Of a stretch of 64,000 bases of DNA, positions 34,573 through 46,471 are shown one piece after another; the first letter of the stretch is position 1, and every line of letters begins with the position of its first letter. The notes under the pieces were generated by a model that searched no databases, had not been told where the DNA came from, and worked only from the letters and a program-made list of their open reading frames with translations. This DNA comes from Janthinobacterium sp. J1-1 (GTDB taxonomy: Bacteria > Pseudomonadota > Gammaproteobacteria > Burkholderiales > Burkholderiaceae_D), in assembly GCF_030944405.1 (NCBI RefSeq), contig NZ_CP132339.1:6448001-6512000 (forward strand). Reading direction: 5' to 3'. The translations under genes were made by a program, and so were the position numbers.

Positions 34573-35567
34573 CAGCCATGCGCCGGCGACAGACGCGCCG
34601 CCGCTTCGAGCAGCAGGCGCGGGTCGCCCGAGGCCAGTTTTTTTGAATCGGACAAGGTCTGGCGGAACCCGCGCGCGCCGGGCAGGTTCTGCATCAGGCC
34701 CAGCATGTGGCGCGTGATGCTGTTGAGCTTCATGCGGTCCTCTTTTGCCAACTGCGCACTGATATACGGAATCATGGCTTCGAGCACCTGTTCGCGCGTT
34801 TTGACGTCGGACGCATCGCCGTAATAGCGCTGGTCGAACTGCGCCATCACATACGGGTTGTGATACGCCTCGCGGCCCAGCATCACGCCGTCCAGGTGCT
34901 GCAGATGCAGGTCGATCTCGTCCAGCGTCTTGATGCCGCCATTGATGATGAATTCGAATTGCGGAAAGTCGCGCTTGAGCTGATAGGCGTACTCATACTT
35001 CAGCGGCGGCACTTCGCGGTTTTCCTTGGGGCTCAGGCCTTTCAGGATGGCATTGCGCGCATGCACGATAAAAGTCTTGCAGCCGGCCTCGGCCACCGTG
35101 CCGACAAAATCGCGCACGAAGTCATACGACTCGCTGTCGTCGATGCCGATGCGGTGCTTGACGGTGACGTCGATATCGACCACGTCGCGCATGGCTTTCA
35201 CGCAATCGGCCACCAGTTGCGGCTCGGCCATCAGGCAGGCGCCGAACGCCCCCTTCTGCACGCGCTCGGACGGGCAACCGCAGTTCAGGTTGATCTCGTC
35301 ATAGCCCCACTGCTGGCCCAGTTTCGCGCTGGTGGCCAGGTCCTTCGGATCGCTGCCCCCCAGCTGCAGCGCCACCGGATGCTCTTCCTCGTTGAAGCGC
35401 AGATGGCGCTCCACGTCGCCGTACACCAGCGCGCCGGTGGTCACCATCTCGGTATACAACCAGGTATGGCGCGTGATCTCGCGATGAAACTTGCGGCAAT
35501 GGCGGTCGGTCCAGTCCATCATCGGGGCGACGGACAGCACCCGACTACCTACTTTAGATAAATCCAT
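34572..35567 (-). CDS. dusA: tRNA-dihydrouridine synthase A
   Basis: 331 residues. This FMN- and NADPH-dependent enzyme reduces uridine 20/20a in the tRNA D-loop. The TIM-barrel N-terminus has LSVAPMMDWTDRHCRKFHRE, and the active-site motif is INLNCGCPSERVQKGAFGACLM with the catalytic Cys acting as proton donor. The FMN/phosphate-binding end is INGGIKTLDE and DGVMLGREAYHNPY. The DusA length and the DWTDRHCR motif distinguish it from DusB/DusC. A short protein of unknown role is translationally coupled downstream. Confidence 0.96.
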   Translation of the reverse strand: MDLSKVGSRVLSVAPMMDWTDRHCRKFHREITRHTWLYTEMVTTGALVYGDVERHLRFNEEEHPVALQLGGSDPKDLATSAKLGQQWGYDEINLNCGCPSERVQKGAFGACLMAEPQLVADCVKAMRDVVDIDVTVKHRIGIDDSESYDFVRDFVGTVAEAGCKTFIVHARNAILKGLSPKENREVPPLKYEYAYQLKRDFPQFEFIINGGIKTLDEIDLHLQHLDGVMLGREAYHNPYVMAQFDQRYYGDASDVKTREQVLEAMIPYISAQLAKEDRMKLNSITRHMLGLMQNLPGARGFRQTLSDSKKLASGDPRLLLEAAARLSPAHG

Positions 35568-36136
35568 TTGATTTCCAAACGTAAGTTGCTTTCTTGAATT
35601 TTTTAAATTTATTTCAATTTAATACAAAAATATTGATGATTTTTTATGCTCAAATTCACCAGCTAAGCTCCTCAAGATGCCAAGCACATGATTTATTGCC
35701 GCGTGATATCGGTATATCAATAGAAGTCGCCTGAGTAGAAAAATCTTGATATATTCAATGAGCAACACCAAGACGATTCAATGTTGCGAATAAATGAGCA
35801 AGCAATACTTCAAGATATTTCACCACAAACAGAGCGATTACTCCATTACATGAAATATCCATGCGACGCAATAGATTTGACGCGATTATCAAAAATGCAG
35901 AAGACATACGGAAAAGAATTCCATAGTTAAACTATGGAAAATTCCGTAGAAATATGGATCAAATGGAGGCGAGTTGGAAATATCTTAGAGCTATGCTTGC
36001 AAACCGGAATCAAGGAGAAAAATACTTCAGAACACTTGATTAGATGGCTAACTGCTTATATATTAGGTCATTGAGCAAGCGTAATACTAACTGAACAATG
36101 TAGAGATATAACAATCAAATAAAAAATTAGCTTATT
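35568..36136. other. AT-rich intergenic region with two short open frames
   Basis: Composition is clearly AT-rich compared with dusA and typA. Two short frames are visible on the plus strand: 35781-35930 (49 residues, starting MLRINEQAILQDISPQ) and 35934-36074 (46 residues, starting MENSVEIWIKWRRVG). Neither has a ribosome-binding site or recognised domain, so they may be remnants of transferred DNA. Nothing else was found. Confidence 0.4.
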
Positions 36137-36517
36137 TTATTTGGTTTCATCAAAAAGGACTTGAGTCTGCGAAGCTACATCTTGTAGATCCTTGGCATCC
36201 AATGGCGTCTTGAGATAGTAATCCGAGTCAACACGCTTACCGCACAGAAAGCGTAATAGCTTGCCTATAGCTACAGATTGATCTTTTAAATCGTCTTCCA
36301 ACTTCGGATCTGGATATGCAAGTTGATTGATAAGCTGTTCGTGCTTTCCAGTTGCTGAACGTACCGACCCAGGACGAGGCAGCGCCACATGATACGCAAA
36401 ACAACGGTGATAGGCAGCATAATAATGTCTACTGAGCGCGGCACGAATCATCGCCTCATCAGCTGCGGTCTTAGCAATAGCAGTCGCTGCACCAAACAGT
36501 TGCTCAGGCGTACTCAT
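36137..36517 (-). CDS. HEPN-like domain protein
   Basis: 126 residues from the ATG at 36517; a TTG at 36529 is also in frame. The helical layout fits HEPN nucleotide-binding/RNase folds: an N-terminal helix (EQLFGAATAIAKTAADEAMIRAALSR), then RHYYAAYH (about residues 30-37), an R-x6-H arrangement compatible with the HEPN active-site motif, and the C-terminal RVDSDYYLKTPLDAKDLQDV. It starts 14 bases inside the end of the upstream TPR-like gene. The pair has the overlap and size ratio typical of toxin-antitoxin or defence cassettes. RNase activity is an inference; this may instead be a non-catalytic HEPN. Confidence 0.65.
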   Translation of the reverse strand: MSTPEQLFGAATAIAKTAADEAMIRAALSRHYYAAYHRCFAYHVALPRPGSVRSATGKHEQLINQLAYPDPKLEDDLKDQSVAIGKLLRFLCGKRVDSDYYLKTPLDAKDLQDVASQTQVLFDETK

Positions 36518-37265
36518 GAGCGCTCGCAATTAAAACGTCAAATGCAGGAGACTTACTAATATCAAGCTCGCGCTCCTTTCGTGCTAGCGCCTTATTCAGC
36601 TGAAAAACCTCTGATGGTGTGCCTACAACTCGCAAAACCATGGTAATGCCAGTCAAACCACCAGCAATATTACTCGTTACAATATCACCTGCAAGCACAT
36701 CGAAAGCTTTGTGAGCGCGGAGTACTGCACCGGCCGCTTCCATGTGACTCACCACATCCTTATCAGACAAACCAGCACTCTCCATTATGGCCGCAGCCTC
36801 GCTAATCAATCCTTCAGGCATGGCGGAAATATCCAAACCCATCTCACGAGCACGCTTTAATTGATCGTTTATCATTTTGAAGGCTCCTATTTCCATCCCG
36901 GTAAGAACTCCGGTCTTGAACTCACCATTCTCTGGCTGAAGAACCTCCACAAGTATATCTAGAGCTTGGGTATAGCAACCAAGTGCAGATAGCGAAGAAC
37001 ACCAGTTCAGTAAAAAGGTAAGTTCACGGGAAAGCTTCAATGCTCTGTTGAAACAAGCATTTACCTCTGCTATGTCACCTGTGGTTGCATATAGCATACC
37101 CATGACAGCCCAACCGCTTGCGGCATCAACGGCAAGCAACTTCTCGCAATCACGCTTCAACTGCCTCCACGCAAACGTGTTTGGATCAGCGTAACATCCA
37201 GTGGACCGGAGTACGTTGAGGCTATCAATCAGTTCGTTGGTTTTGGTGAGTGGTTGCGCGGACAT
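36504..37265 (-). CDS. TPR-like partner of the HEPN gene
   Basis: 253 residues. The N-terminal half has tetratricopeptide-like helical pairs: DPNTFAWRQLKRDCEKLLAV, ASGWAVMGMLYATTGDIAEV, NACFNRALKLSRELTFLLNW and SALGCYTQALDILVEVLQ. The C-terminal half is a separate alpha/beta-looking region (LISEAAAIMESAGLSDKDVVS...). No catalytic motif is seen. Its end overlaps the HEPN gene start. The gene has a lower GC content than the surrounding housekeeping genes. It may bind or neutralise the HEPN protein, or sense a trigger; both are inferences. Only a weak ribosome-binding site precedes the ATG. Confidence 0.6.
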   Translation of the reverse strand: MSAQPLTKTNELIDSLNVLRSTGCYADPNTFAWRQLKRDCEKLLAVDAASGWAVMGMLYATTGDIAEVNACFNRALKLSRELTFLLNWCSSLSALGCYTQALDILVEVLQPENGEFKTGVLTGMEIGAFKMINDQLKRAREMGLDISAMPEGLISEAAAIMESAGLSDKDVVSHMEAAGAVLRAHKAFDVLAGDIVTSNIAGGLTGITMVLRVVGTPSEVFQLNKALARKERELDISKSPAFDVLIASAHEYA

Positions 37266-37548
37266 TTCATCTATTCTAATCGTTCAGCCGTGCTAACGCC
37301 GCACGACTTACATCTGTTTACCTGTTTCCAACCGATAATAACAGAAGTTAACTTCAACCGCTCACCTCAGGTCAAGATTCGATGAGAAGTAGCGACGAAA
37401 CGACGGCGATTTTGGGTTACGTCTTAGCAAACCGTCCCATACTAAATTTTCATTGACCCGTCTTACCTCACCTAGTCTACCACCTATGCGTCCGGAAGAA
37501 CAAGACGGATGAAGTCATGGTTGCCATGAAAACAGGGCTGCAAACGAC
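37266..37548. other. Intergenic region between the HEPN pair and typA
   Basis: No gene seen. It holds the presumed promoter of the TPR-like/HEPN pair (minus strand) and the 3' region of typA. Open frames are short and lack support. Confidence 0.4.
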
Positions 37549-37597
37549 AAACCCGCTGCGCGCATCACCGGTTAGTGTCATGCGGCGCAGCGGGTTT
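37549..37597 (-). terminator. Hairpin downstream of typA
   Basis: AAACCCGCTGCGC (37549-37561) pairs with GCGCAGCGGGTTT (37585-37597), a 13-base perfect stem with a long loop, 40 bases after the typA stop. The T-run is poor, so it may act bidirectionally or as a 3' stabilising element. Confidence 0.6.
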
Positions 37598-37636
37598 GGA
37601 TGCAGCATGGCCCACAGGCCATGCTCGCACTACATA

Positions 37637-39469
37637 TTACGCGTCACGCGACGCTTTTTTACGCTCGTGCTCTTTCAGGAAGCGCTTGCGCAGGCGGATC
37701 GATTTCGGGGTGATTTCGACCAGTTCGTCGTCCTCGATGAATTCGACCGCGTATTCCAGCGACATCTGGATTGGTGGTACCAGGCGTACCGCTTCGTCGG
37801 TACCCGACGAACGCACGTTGGTCAGCTGCTTGCCCTTGATCGGGTTGACGACCAGGTCGTTGTCGCGCGAGTGGATGCCGATGACCATGCCTTCGTAGAC
37901 TGGATCGTTGTGCGACACGAACATGCGGCCGCGGTCTTGCAGTTTCCAGATTGCGTAGGCGACAGCGGCGCCGTCATCTTGCGAGATCAGCACGCCGTTG
38001 CGACGGCCGGCCATTTCGCCACGGCTGTTGTCGACGGCTGCGTATTCGTGGAACACGTGGCTCATCAGGCCGGTGCCGCGGGTCAGGGTCATGAATTCGC
38101 CCTGGAAGCCGATCAGGCCACGCGCCGGGATCAGGTACTCGAGACGCACGCGGCCCTTGCCATCCGATTCCATGTTCTGCAGGTCGCCACGACGACGGCC
38201 CAGTTCTTCCATCACGCCGCCCTGGTTGGCTTCTTCCACGTCAACCGACAGGTTTTCAAACGGCTCCTGGCGCACGCCATCGACCATCTTGAACACCACG
38301 CGTGGACGCGATACGGCCAGCTCGAAGCCTTCGCGACGCATGTTTTCGATCAGGATGGTCAGGTGCAGCTCGCCGCGGCCCGATACTTCGAAGATCGTGT
38401 CGTCGTCGGTTGGTGCAACGCGCAGAGCGACGTTGGCTTTCAGTTCGCGGTCCAGACGGTCACGCAGCTGACGCGAGGTCACGAATTTGCCTTCGCGGCC
38501 AGCCAGTGGCGAGTTGTTGACCATGAAGTTCATGGTCAGGGTCGGCTCGTCGACGGTCAGCATCGGCAGCGCTTCCGGGGTATCCGGTGCGCACAGGGTC
38601 GAACCGATGCCGATTTCGTCGATACCGTTGATCAGGCAGATGTCGCCGGCAACGGCTTCGTCAACCAGCACGCGCTCCAGGCCCTTGAAGTTCAGCACCT
38701 GGTTGATGCGGCCTTTGACTGGCGTTGCGCCTGGGCCATTGATGACCAGCACGTCCTGGCCGACCTTGACAGTACCGCGGTTGACGCGGCCAATGCCGAT
38801 CTTGCCGACGTACGACGAGTAGTCCAGCGAGGTGATCTGCATCTGCAGCGGGCCTTCCGGATTGTCGTCACGGACTGGCACGTGTTCCAGGATGGCGTCG
38901 AACATCGGCTTCATGTCGCCGCTGCGGATATCTTCCGTCAGGCCGGCGTAGCCGTTCAGGCCCGAAGCGTAGACGATAGGGAAATCGAGTTGTTCGTCGG
39001 TCGCACCCAGCTTGTCGAACAGTTCGAAGGTCTGGTTGATGGCCCAGTCCGGACGTGCGCCTGGACGGTCGATCTTGTTGACGATGACGATAGGCTTCAG
39101 ACCCAGTGCCAGCGCCTTGCGCGTGACGAAACGGGTTTGTGGCATCGGGCCTTCTTGTGCATCGATCAGCAGCAATACCGAGTCAACCATCGACAGCACG
39201 CGCTCCACTTCGCCGCCGAAGTCGGCGTGGCCTGGGGTGTCGACGATATTGATGTGGGTGCCTTCGTACTCAACAGCGCAGTTCTTCGACAGAATCGTAA
39301 TGCCGCGCTCCTTTTCCAGGTCGTTCGAGTCCATGACTCGGGTGTCGACCGCTTGGTTTTCACGGAAGGTGCCGGACTGGCGCAGCAGTTGATCCACCAG
39401 CGTGGTTTTGCCGTGGTCAACGTGGGCGATGATGGCGATATTACGAATTGCGCGTTTTGTAGTAGACAT
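37637..39469 (-). CDS. typA: Ribosome-associated GTPase TypA/BipA
   Basis: 610 residues. An EF-G-like translational GTPase that binds the ribosome and helps assembly and growth under stress or cold. The G motifs are [16 protein letters not shown] (P-loop), GITILSK (G2), [14 protein letters not shown] (G3), and [12 protein letters not shown] (G4). Domains III and V and the BipA C-terminal domain follow, with [20 protein letters not shown] near the end. Length and order match BipA exactly. It is transcribed alone on the minus strand between the accessory HEPN locus and truB. Confidence 0.97.
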   Translation of the reverse strand: MSTTKRAIRNIAIIAHVDHGKTTLVDQLLRQSGTFRENQAVDTRVMDSNDLEKERGITILSKNCAVEYEGTHINIVDTPGHADFGGEVERVLSMVDSVLLLIDAQEGPMPQTRFVTRKALALGLKPIVIVNKIDRPGARPDWAINQTFELFDKLGATDEQLDFPIVYASGLNGYAGLTEDIRSGDMKPMFDAILEHVPVRDDNPEGPLQMQITSLDYSSYVGKIGIGRVNRGTVKVGQDVLVINGPGATPVKGRINQVLNFKGLERVLVDEAVAGDICLINGIDEIGIGSTLCAPDTPEALPMLTVDEPTLTMNFMVNNSPLAGREGKFVTSRQLRDRLDRELKANVALRVAPTDDDTIFEVSGRGELHLTILIENMRREGFELAVSRPRVVFKMVDGVRQEPFENLSVDVEEANQGGVMEELGRRRGDLQNMESDGKGRVRLEYLIPARGLIGFQGEFMTLTRGTGLMSHVFHEYAAVDNSRGEMAGRRNGVLISQDDGAAVAYAIWKLQDRGRMFVSHNDPVYEGMVIGIHSRDNDLVVNPIKGKQLTNVRSSGTDEAVRLVPPIQMSLEYAVEFIEDDELVEITPKSIRLRKRFLKEHERKKASRDA

Positions 39470-39649
39470 GGTCGTTATATTTGCTGAAAAACTGCAGGGA
39501 GCGTACGGGGTGTACGGTGCGTTTCGATACTGGCTGAAACTGGAACCGCGTAGTATAGCATGTTGCGTTGCGGCGCCATTTAAAATTGCTGGCGGGTCCA
39601 GGCTTCAGGAATGGTTGGGTTAAAAATGCAACATAACCCATTAACGGCT

Positions 39650-39676
39650 GGGGTCGGACCCTGAGGGTCCGACCCC
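39650..39676 (-). terminator. Palindrome downstream of truB
   Basis: GGGGTCGGACCC (39650-39661) pairs with GGGTCCGACCCC (39665-39676) around TGA, 16 bases after the truB stop. It is closely related to the palindrome after acs (14751-14791), suggesting a repeated 3'-end element. Confidence 0.6.
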
Positions 39677-39691
39677 GGTACTTGCTTCGGG

Positions 39692-40627
<936 letters not shown>

Positions 40628-40629
40628 GT

Positions 40630-41052
40630 TTATTGCTCGCCTGCTTTATCTTCCGGCTTCTCGTCCGGTTCGGCGTCCGCCGCGCGGGTGGCGTTGGCCT
40701 TGTCGATCAGCAGCGACATTTCCATGCCGCGCGAGGTCGAGCTGTCGTGCACGAAATGCAGCATCGGCAGGGTGTGGATGTGCAGGCGCTTGCCCAGCAG
40801 GCCACGGATGAAGCCAGCGGCGGCCATCAGGCCTTCGGTGGTGTTCTTGATGGCTTCCTTGCTGTCTTTCAACATCGTGAAAAACACCTTGGCGTGCGCG
40901 TAGTCGGGCGTGATCTGCACTTCGGTAATGGTGATCATCGTGCCAACGCGCGGGTCTTTCAGTTCGTAGGCGACGATTTCGGCCAGATCGCGCTGGATCT
41001 GGTCTGCCACGCGCAAGCCGCGCGCCGGCATGGTTTTGCTATGTTTGGCCAT
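40630..41052 (-). CDS. rbfA: Ribosome-binding factor A
   Basis: 140 residues. A KH-like factor that binds 30S precursors during late maturation and in cold. The pattern [38 protein letters not shown] and [11 protein letters not shown] in outline are diagnostic. It has an Asp/Glu-rich, Ala-rich tail ([16 protein letters not shown]) longer than in E. coli. The stop is two bases before the truB GTG. A perfect hairpin (41128-41151) lies between infB and rbfA. Confidence 0.95.
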   Translation of the reverse strand: MAKHSKTMPARGLRVADQIQRDLAEIVAYELKDPRVGTMITITEVQITPDYAHAKVFFTMLKDSKEAIKNTTEGLMAAAGFIRGLLGKRLHIHTLPMLHFVHDSSTSRGMEMSLLIDKANATRAADAEPDEKPEDKAGEQ

Positions 41053-41127
41053 GATTATGGTGTCCTAAGTGCCGCAGGGCGCATGGATCAAACGGTTGCC
41101 CGTTGACCAATGCGCCCCACGTGTTGT

Positions 41128-41151
41128 GCGCGGACAGGGTGCTGTCCGCGC
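41128..41151 (-). other. Intercistronic hairpin between infB and rbfA
   Basis: GCGCGGACAG (41128-41137) pairs perfectly with CTGTCCGCGC (41142-41151) around a four-base loop. No T-run follows, so it is not a simple terminator; it may be a processing or stabilising structure in the operon mRNA. Confidence 0.6.
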
Positions 41152-41168
41152 GATTGTTCTTGCTGTGA

Positions 41169-44030
41169 TTACAGGGTACGAGCGATTTCCTGGACTTCGA
41201 ACACTTCCAGGGTGTCGCCAACCTGGATGTCGTTGTAGTTCTTCAGCGACAGGCCGCACTCCAGACCGGCGCGGACTTCTTTCGCGTCGTCCTTGAAGCG
41301 TTTCAGGGACTCGATCTCGCCACTCCAGACCACGATGTTGTTGCGCAACAGGCGGACCGACGAAGCACGCTTGACGACACCATCGGTGACCAGGCAACCG
41401 GCAATCGCGCCGACTTTCGAGACCAGGATAACCTGGCGGATCTCGACCTGGCCGATGACCGTTTCGCGTTTCTCTGGTGCCAACATGCCCGACAACGCCG
41501 AACGGATCTCGTCGATCGCATCGTAAATGATGTTGTAGTAGCGAATGTCCACGCCGTTCGACTCGGCCAGCTTGCGTGCCTGGGCATCAGCACGGGCGTT
41601 AAAGCCGATGATGACCGCTTTCGAGGCGACCGCCAGGTTGACGTCCGATTCCGTGATGCCACCTACCGCCGCGTGAACAACTTGTACGCGCACTTCGGAG
41701 GTCGACAGTTTCTGCAACGAACCGACCAGCGCTTCCTGCGAACCTTGCACGTCGGTTTTGATGATCAATGGCAAGTTTTTCACTTCGCCTTCGGCCATCT
41801 GGTCGAACATGTTTTCCAGTTTCGCGGCTTGCTGCTTGGCCAGTTTCACGTCGCGGAACTTACCTTGACGGAACAGACCAATTTCACGCGCCTTGCGCTC
41901 GTCGGCCATCACGACCACTTCTTCACCGGCGACCGGTACTTCGGTCAGGCCCTGGATCTCGACCGGGATCGATGGACCGGCTTCGGCAATCGCCTTGCCG
42001 TTTTCGTCCAGCATGGCGCGCACGCGGCCATACGAGGAACCAGCCAGTATCACGTCGCCACGGCGCAAGGTACCCGATTGCACCAGGATCGTTGCGACCG
42101 GGCCACGGCCCTTGTCCAGACGGGCTTCGACCACCAGGCCACGGGCCGGTGCATCGACGGGCGCCGTCAGTTCCAGTACCTCGGCCTGCAGCAATACTTG
42201 TTCCAGCAGATCGTCGATACCCTGGCCCGTTTTGGCCGAGACCGGCACGAATGGCGATTCGCCACCGTATTCTTCCGGCACGACTTGTTCGGCAACCAGT
42301 TCCTGCGTCACGCGGTCAACGTTGCCACCCGGCTTGTCGACCTTGTTGATCGCCACCACCAGCGGTACGCCGGCTGCTTTCGCGTGGGCAATCGCTTCTT
42401 TGGTTTGCGGCATCACGCCATCGTCGGCGGCAACCACCAGAATCACGATGTCGGTCGCCTTGGCGCCACGGGCACGCATGGCGGTAAACGCTTCGTGACC
42501 CGGGGTGTCGAGGAAGGTGATCATGCCGCGTGGCGTATCGACGTGGTAAGCGCCGATATGCTGCGTAATGCCACCGGCTTCGCCCGACGCGACCTTGGCG
42601 CGGCGGATGTAGTCCAGCAACGAGGTCTTGCCGTGGTCGACGTGACCCATGACGGTGACCACCGGTGCGCGCGGCTTGGTTTCGAAGTGCGCGTGTTCGC
42701 CCACATCGGCCAGCAACGCTTCCGGATCGTCCAGTTCGGCGGCAAACGCCTTGTGGCCCATTTCTTCGACCAGAATCATGGCCGTTTCCTGGTCCAGCAC
42801 CTGGTTGATGGTGCACATCTGGCCCAGTTTCATCAAATGCTTGATGACTTCGGAAGCCTTGACGGACATCTTGTGCGCCAGTTCGGCCACCGTAATGGTT
42901 TCCGGCACGTGCACATCCTTGATGACGGCTTCGGTCGGCGCCTGGAAGTTCGATTCGCGGTCGTCATGGTGCGTCGGGCGACGGCCCTTGGCACCGCCAC
43001 GCCAGCTGTCACGACCCGCAGGGCCGCTGTTGCCGCGTGGCTTGGGACCACCGGTGGTGCCGCGTTTTTTCGCGTCATCGGACCAGGTGGACGACACATT
43101 GGCCGACTTGATCGATTTCTTGTCTGCCACGGCAGGCTTCTTGTCGCCCGGCTTGTCGCCAGGTTTCTTGTCGGCCGGCTTGTGCAGCGTGCCTTCCGGC
43201 GCTTTCGGCTTGACCGGCACCGGTACTGGCTCAGGTGCCTTGATGGCGCGGCGTGGCGCGTTCATCATGGCCTTGATCTGGGCGACCTCGTCCGCCACGG
43301 CCTTGCGGGCGCGTTCGGTGGCTTCGGCTTTTTCAGCGGCTTCCTTGGCGGCAACGGCAGCGGCGGCGGCTTTTTTCTTGGCTTCTTCGGCGGCGGCGGC
43401 TTTTTTCGCTTCGGCGGCGGCATCGTCGGCGACTGGCGCGGCGGTGCTGGCGACCGGCGCGGCGGCGGCCTTGGCGGCGGCTTTCTTCGCTTCGGCTTCG
43501 GCTTCTTTCTTGGCGGTCAGTTCAGCCTGTTGCGTGGCTTTCGCCTGGGCTTCTTTTTCCGCGTCGAGCTTGGCCAGGCGTTCCTGTTTCTCACGCAGAT
43601 CGGCTTCCTGGCGTGCGATCAGTTCAGCTTGCTTGCGAACTTCTTCTTCACGACGCGCCACTTCGGCGGGATCGATCACCGGCGCGGCAGGCGCGACCGG
43701 TTCAGGCGCAGCGACAGGCGCCGCTTCGTCGCGCTGGACGAAGGTGCGTTTCTTGCGCACTTCCACCTGGATGGTGCGCGACTTGCCGGTTGCATCGGCT
43801 TGCTTGATTTCAGTCGTTTCCTTGCGGGTCACGGTGATTTTTTTCTTTTCTGTGTCAGCCGCTGCGCCATGGGTGCGGCGCAGATGATCCAAAAGCTTGT
43901 CCTTATCATCTTTCGACAATGGATCTGACGTCGAACTTTTCTCGACGCCGGCAGAACGCAGCTGCGTCAGCAGCAAATCTGCAGGCATCTTCAGTTCGGT
44001 GGCAAATTGGGCTACGTTGTTACTCGCCAT
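41169..44030 (-). CDS. infB: Translation initiation factor IF-2
   Basis: 953 residues. IF-2 delivers initiator fMet-tRNA to the 30S subunit and promotes subunit joining. N-terminal IF2_N domain ([20 protein letters not shown]), then a long Ala/Lys/Glu-rich linker, a second IF2_N ([20 protein letters not shown]), and the G domain with [31 protein letters not shown] and NKVDKPGG. Domains II-IV follow. Length and linker are typical of betaproteobacteria. A 116-base gap containing a hairpin separates it from rbfA, and 46 bases from nusA. Confidence 0.98.
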   Translation of the reverse strand: MASNNVAQFATELKMPADLLLTQLRSAGVEKSSTSDPLSKDDKDKLLDHLRRTHGAAADTEKKKITVTRKETTEIKQADATGKSRTIQVEVRKKRTFVQRDEAAPVAAPEPVAPAAPVIDPAEVARREEEVRKQAELIARQEADLREKQERLAKLDAEKEAQAKATQQAELTAKKEAEAEAKKAAAKAAAAPVASTAAPVADDAAAEAKKAAAAEEAKKKAAAAAVAAKEAAEKAEATERARKAVADEVAQIKAMMNAPRRAIKAPEPVPVPVKPKAPEGTLHKPADKKPGDKPGDKKPAVADKKSIKSANVSSTWSDDAKKRGTTGGPKPRGNSGPAGRDSWRGGAKGRRPTHHDDRESNFQAPTEAVIKDVHVPETITVAELAHKMSVKASEVIKHLMKLGQMCTINQVLDQETAMILVEEMGHKAFAAELDDPEALLADVGEHAHFETKPRAPVVTVMGHVDHGKTSLLDYIRRAKVASGEAGGITQHIGAYHVDTPRGMITFLDTPGHEAFTAMRARGAKATDIVILVVAADDGVMPQTKEAIAHAKAAGVPLVVAINKVDKPGGNVDRVTQELVAEQVVPEEYGGESPFVPVSAKTGQGIDDLLEQVLLQAEVLELTAPVDAPARGLVVEARLDKGRGPVATILVQSGTLRRGDVILAGSSYGRVRAMLDENGKAIAEAGPSIPVEIQGLTEVPVAGEEVVVMADERKAREIGLFRQGKFRDVKLAKQQAAKLENMFDQMAEGEVKNLPLIIKTDVQGSQEALVGSLQKLSTSEVRVQVVHAAVGGITESDVNLAVASKAVIIGFNARADAQARKLAESNGVDIRYYNIIYDAIDEIRSALSGMLAPEKRETVIGQVEIRQVILVSKVGAIAGCLVTDGVVKRASSVRLLRNNIVVWSGEIESLKRFKDDAKEVRAGLECGLSLKNYNDIQVGDTLEVFEVQEIARTL

Positions 44031-44076
44031 TCAGTCCTCTTTTCTATGTGTCGCGGAGATGATAAAGATACTCAAA

Positions 44077-46127
<2,051 letters not shown>

Positions 46128-46248
46128 GAAATTCTCCAGAAATAAGGCCCGTTTTCGCCCGATATCGCGCTCGGAAGCGCCAGACACCTGCAAAAACACG
46201 CATTCAATCATATATGGCCCCTCGCGGAGCCATTACAAACGGTTCAAC

Positions 46249-46273
46249 AAAAAAAAAATGGGCATCTGCCCAT
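46249..46273 (-). terminator. Intrinsic terminator inside the rimP leader
   Basis: ATGGGCA-TC-TGCCCAT (46258-46273) forms a seven-base stem, and on the minus strand ten Ts follow (A-run 46249-46258). It lies between the promoter at 46349-46377 and the rimP start, so it can act as an attenuator. Confidence 0.9.
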
Positions 46274-46342
46274 CTTCTTGTATTTCCCCAACCAGATGAA
46301 AGCACTCCCCACCGAACAACCCTGCGGAGAACTTTTATTAGG
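46249..46342 (-). ncRNA. Putative rimP-nusA attenuator leader RNA
   Basis: A leader of about 95 nt is expected from the promoter to the T-run. It contains several G-rich runs (GGGTTG, GGTGGGGAG, GGTTGGGG) upstream of the terminator that could form an alternative structure. A premature terminator before rimP-nusA is known in enterobacteria (rimP leader); the same logic here is an inference from position. Confidence 0.55.
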
Positions 46343-46348
46343 CTGCAG

Positions 46349-46377
46349 ATTATAACCTCTTATTAACTTCGCCGCAA
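46349..46377 (-). promoter_or_regulatory. Sigma-70-like promoter of the rimP operon
   Basis: On the minus strand TTGCGG (46372-46377) and a perfect TATAAT (46349-46354) are 17 bases apart. Transcription would start near 46342 and run through the leader terminator at 46249-46273 to rimP. Confidence 0.8.
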
Positions 46378-46423
46378 TGCCGCGCATGCGCGCAGGACCG
46401 ACTTACAACAGTTACAAGAGTGT

Positions 46424-46453
46424 GCGCAGCCGGGGCAAAACCCCGGTTTGCGC
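46424..46453 (-). terminator. Terminator after rluB
   Basis: Core stem CCGGGG-CAAAA-CCCCGG (46430-46446) is extended by GCGCA/TGCGC. It follows the rluB stop by about 20 bases and separates it from the rimP promoter. Confidence 0.75.
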
Positions 46454-46471
46454 TACAAGAAAGGCCCTGTT

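Noticed and set aside
37517..39487. A 656-codon plus-strand frame opposite typA
   Set aside because: Shadow of the typA GTPase gene; it has no domain and no upstream signal.
41673..43928. A 751-codon plus-strand frame opposite infB
   Set aside because: It is the mirror of the conserved infB coding sequence in GC-rich DNA; composition is rich in Phe/Gly/Arg and no domain is seen.
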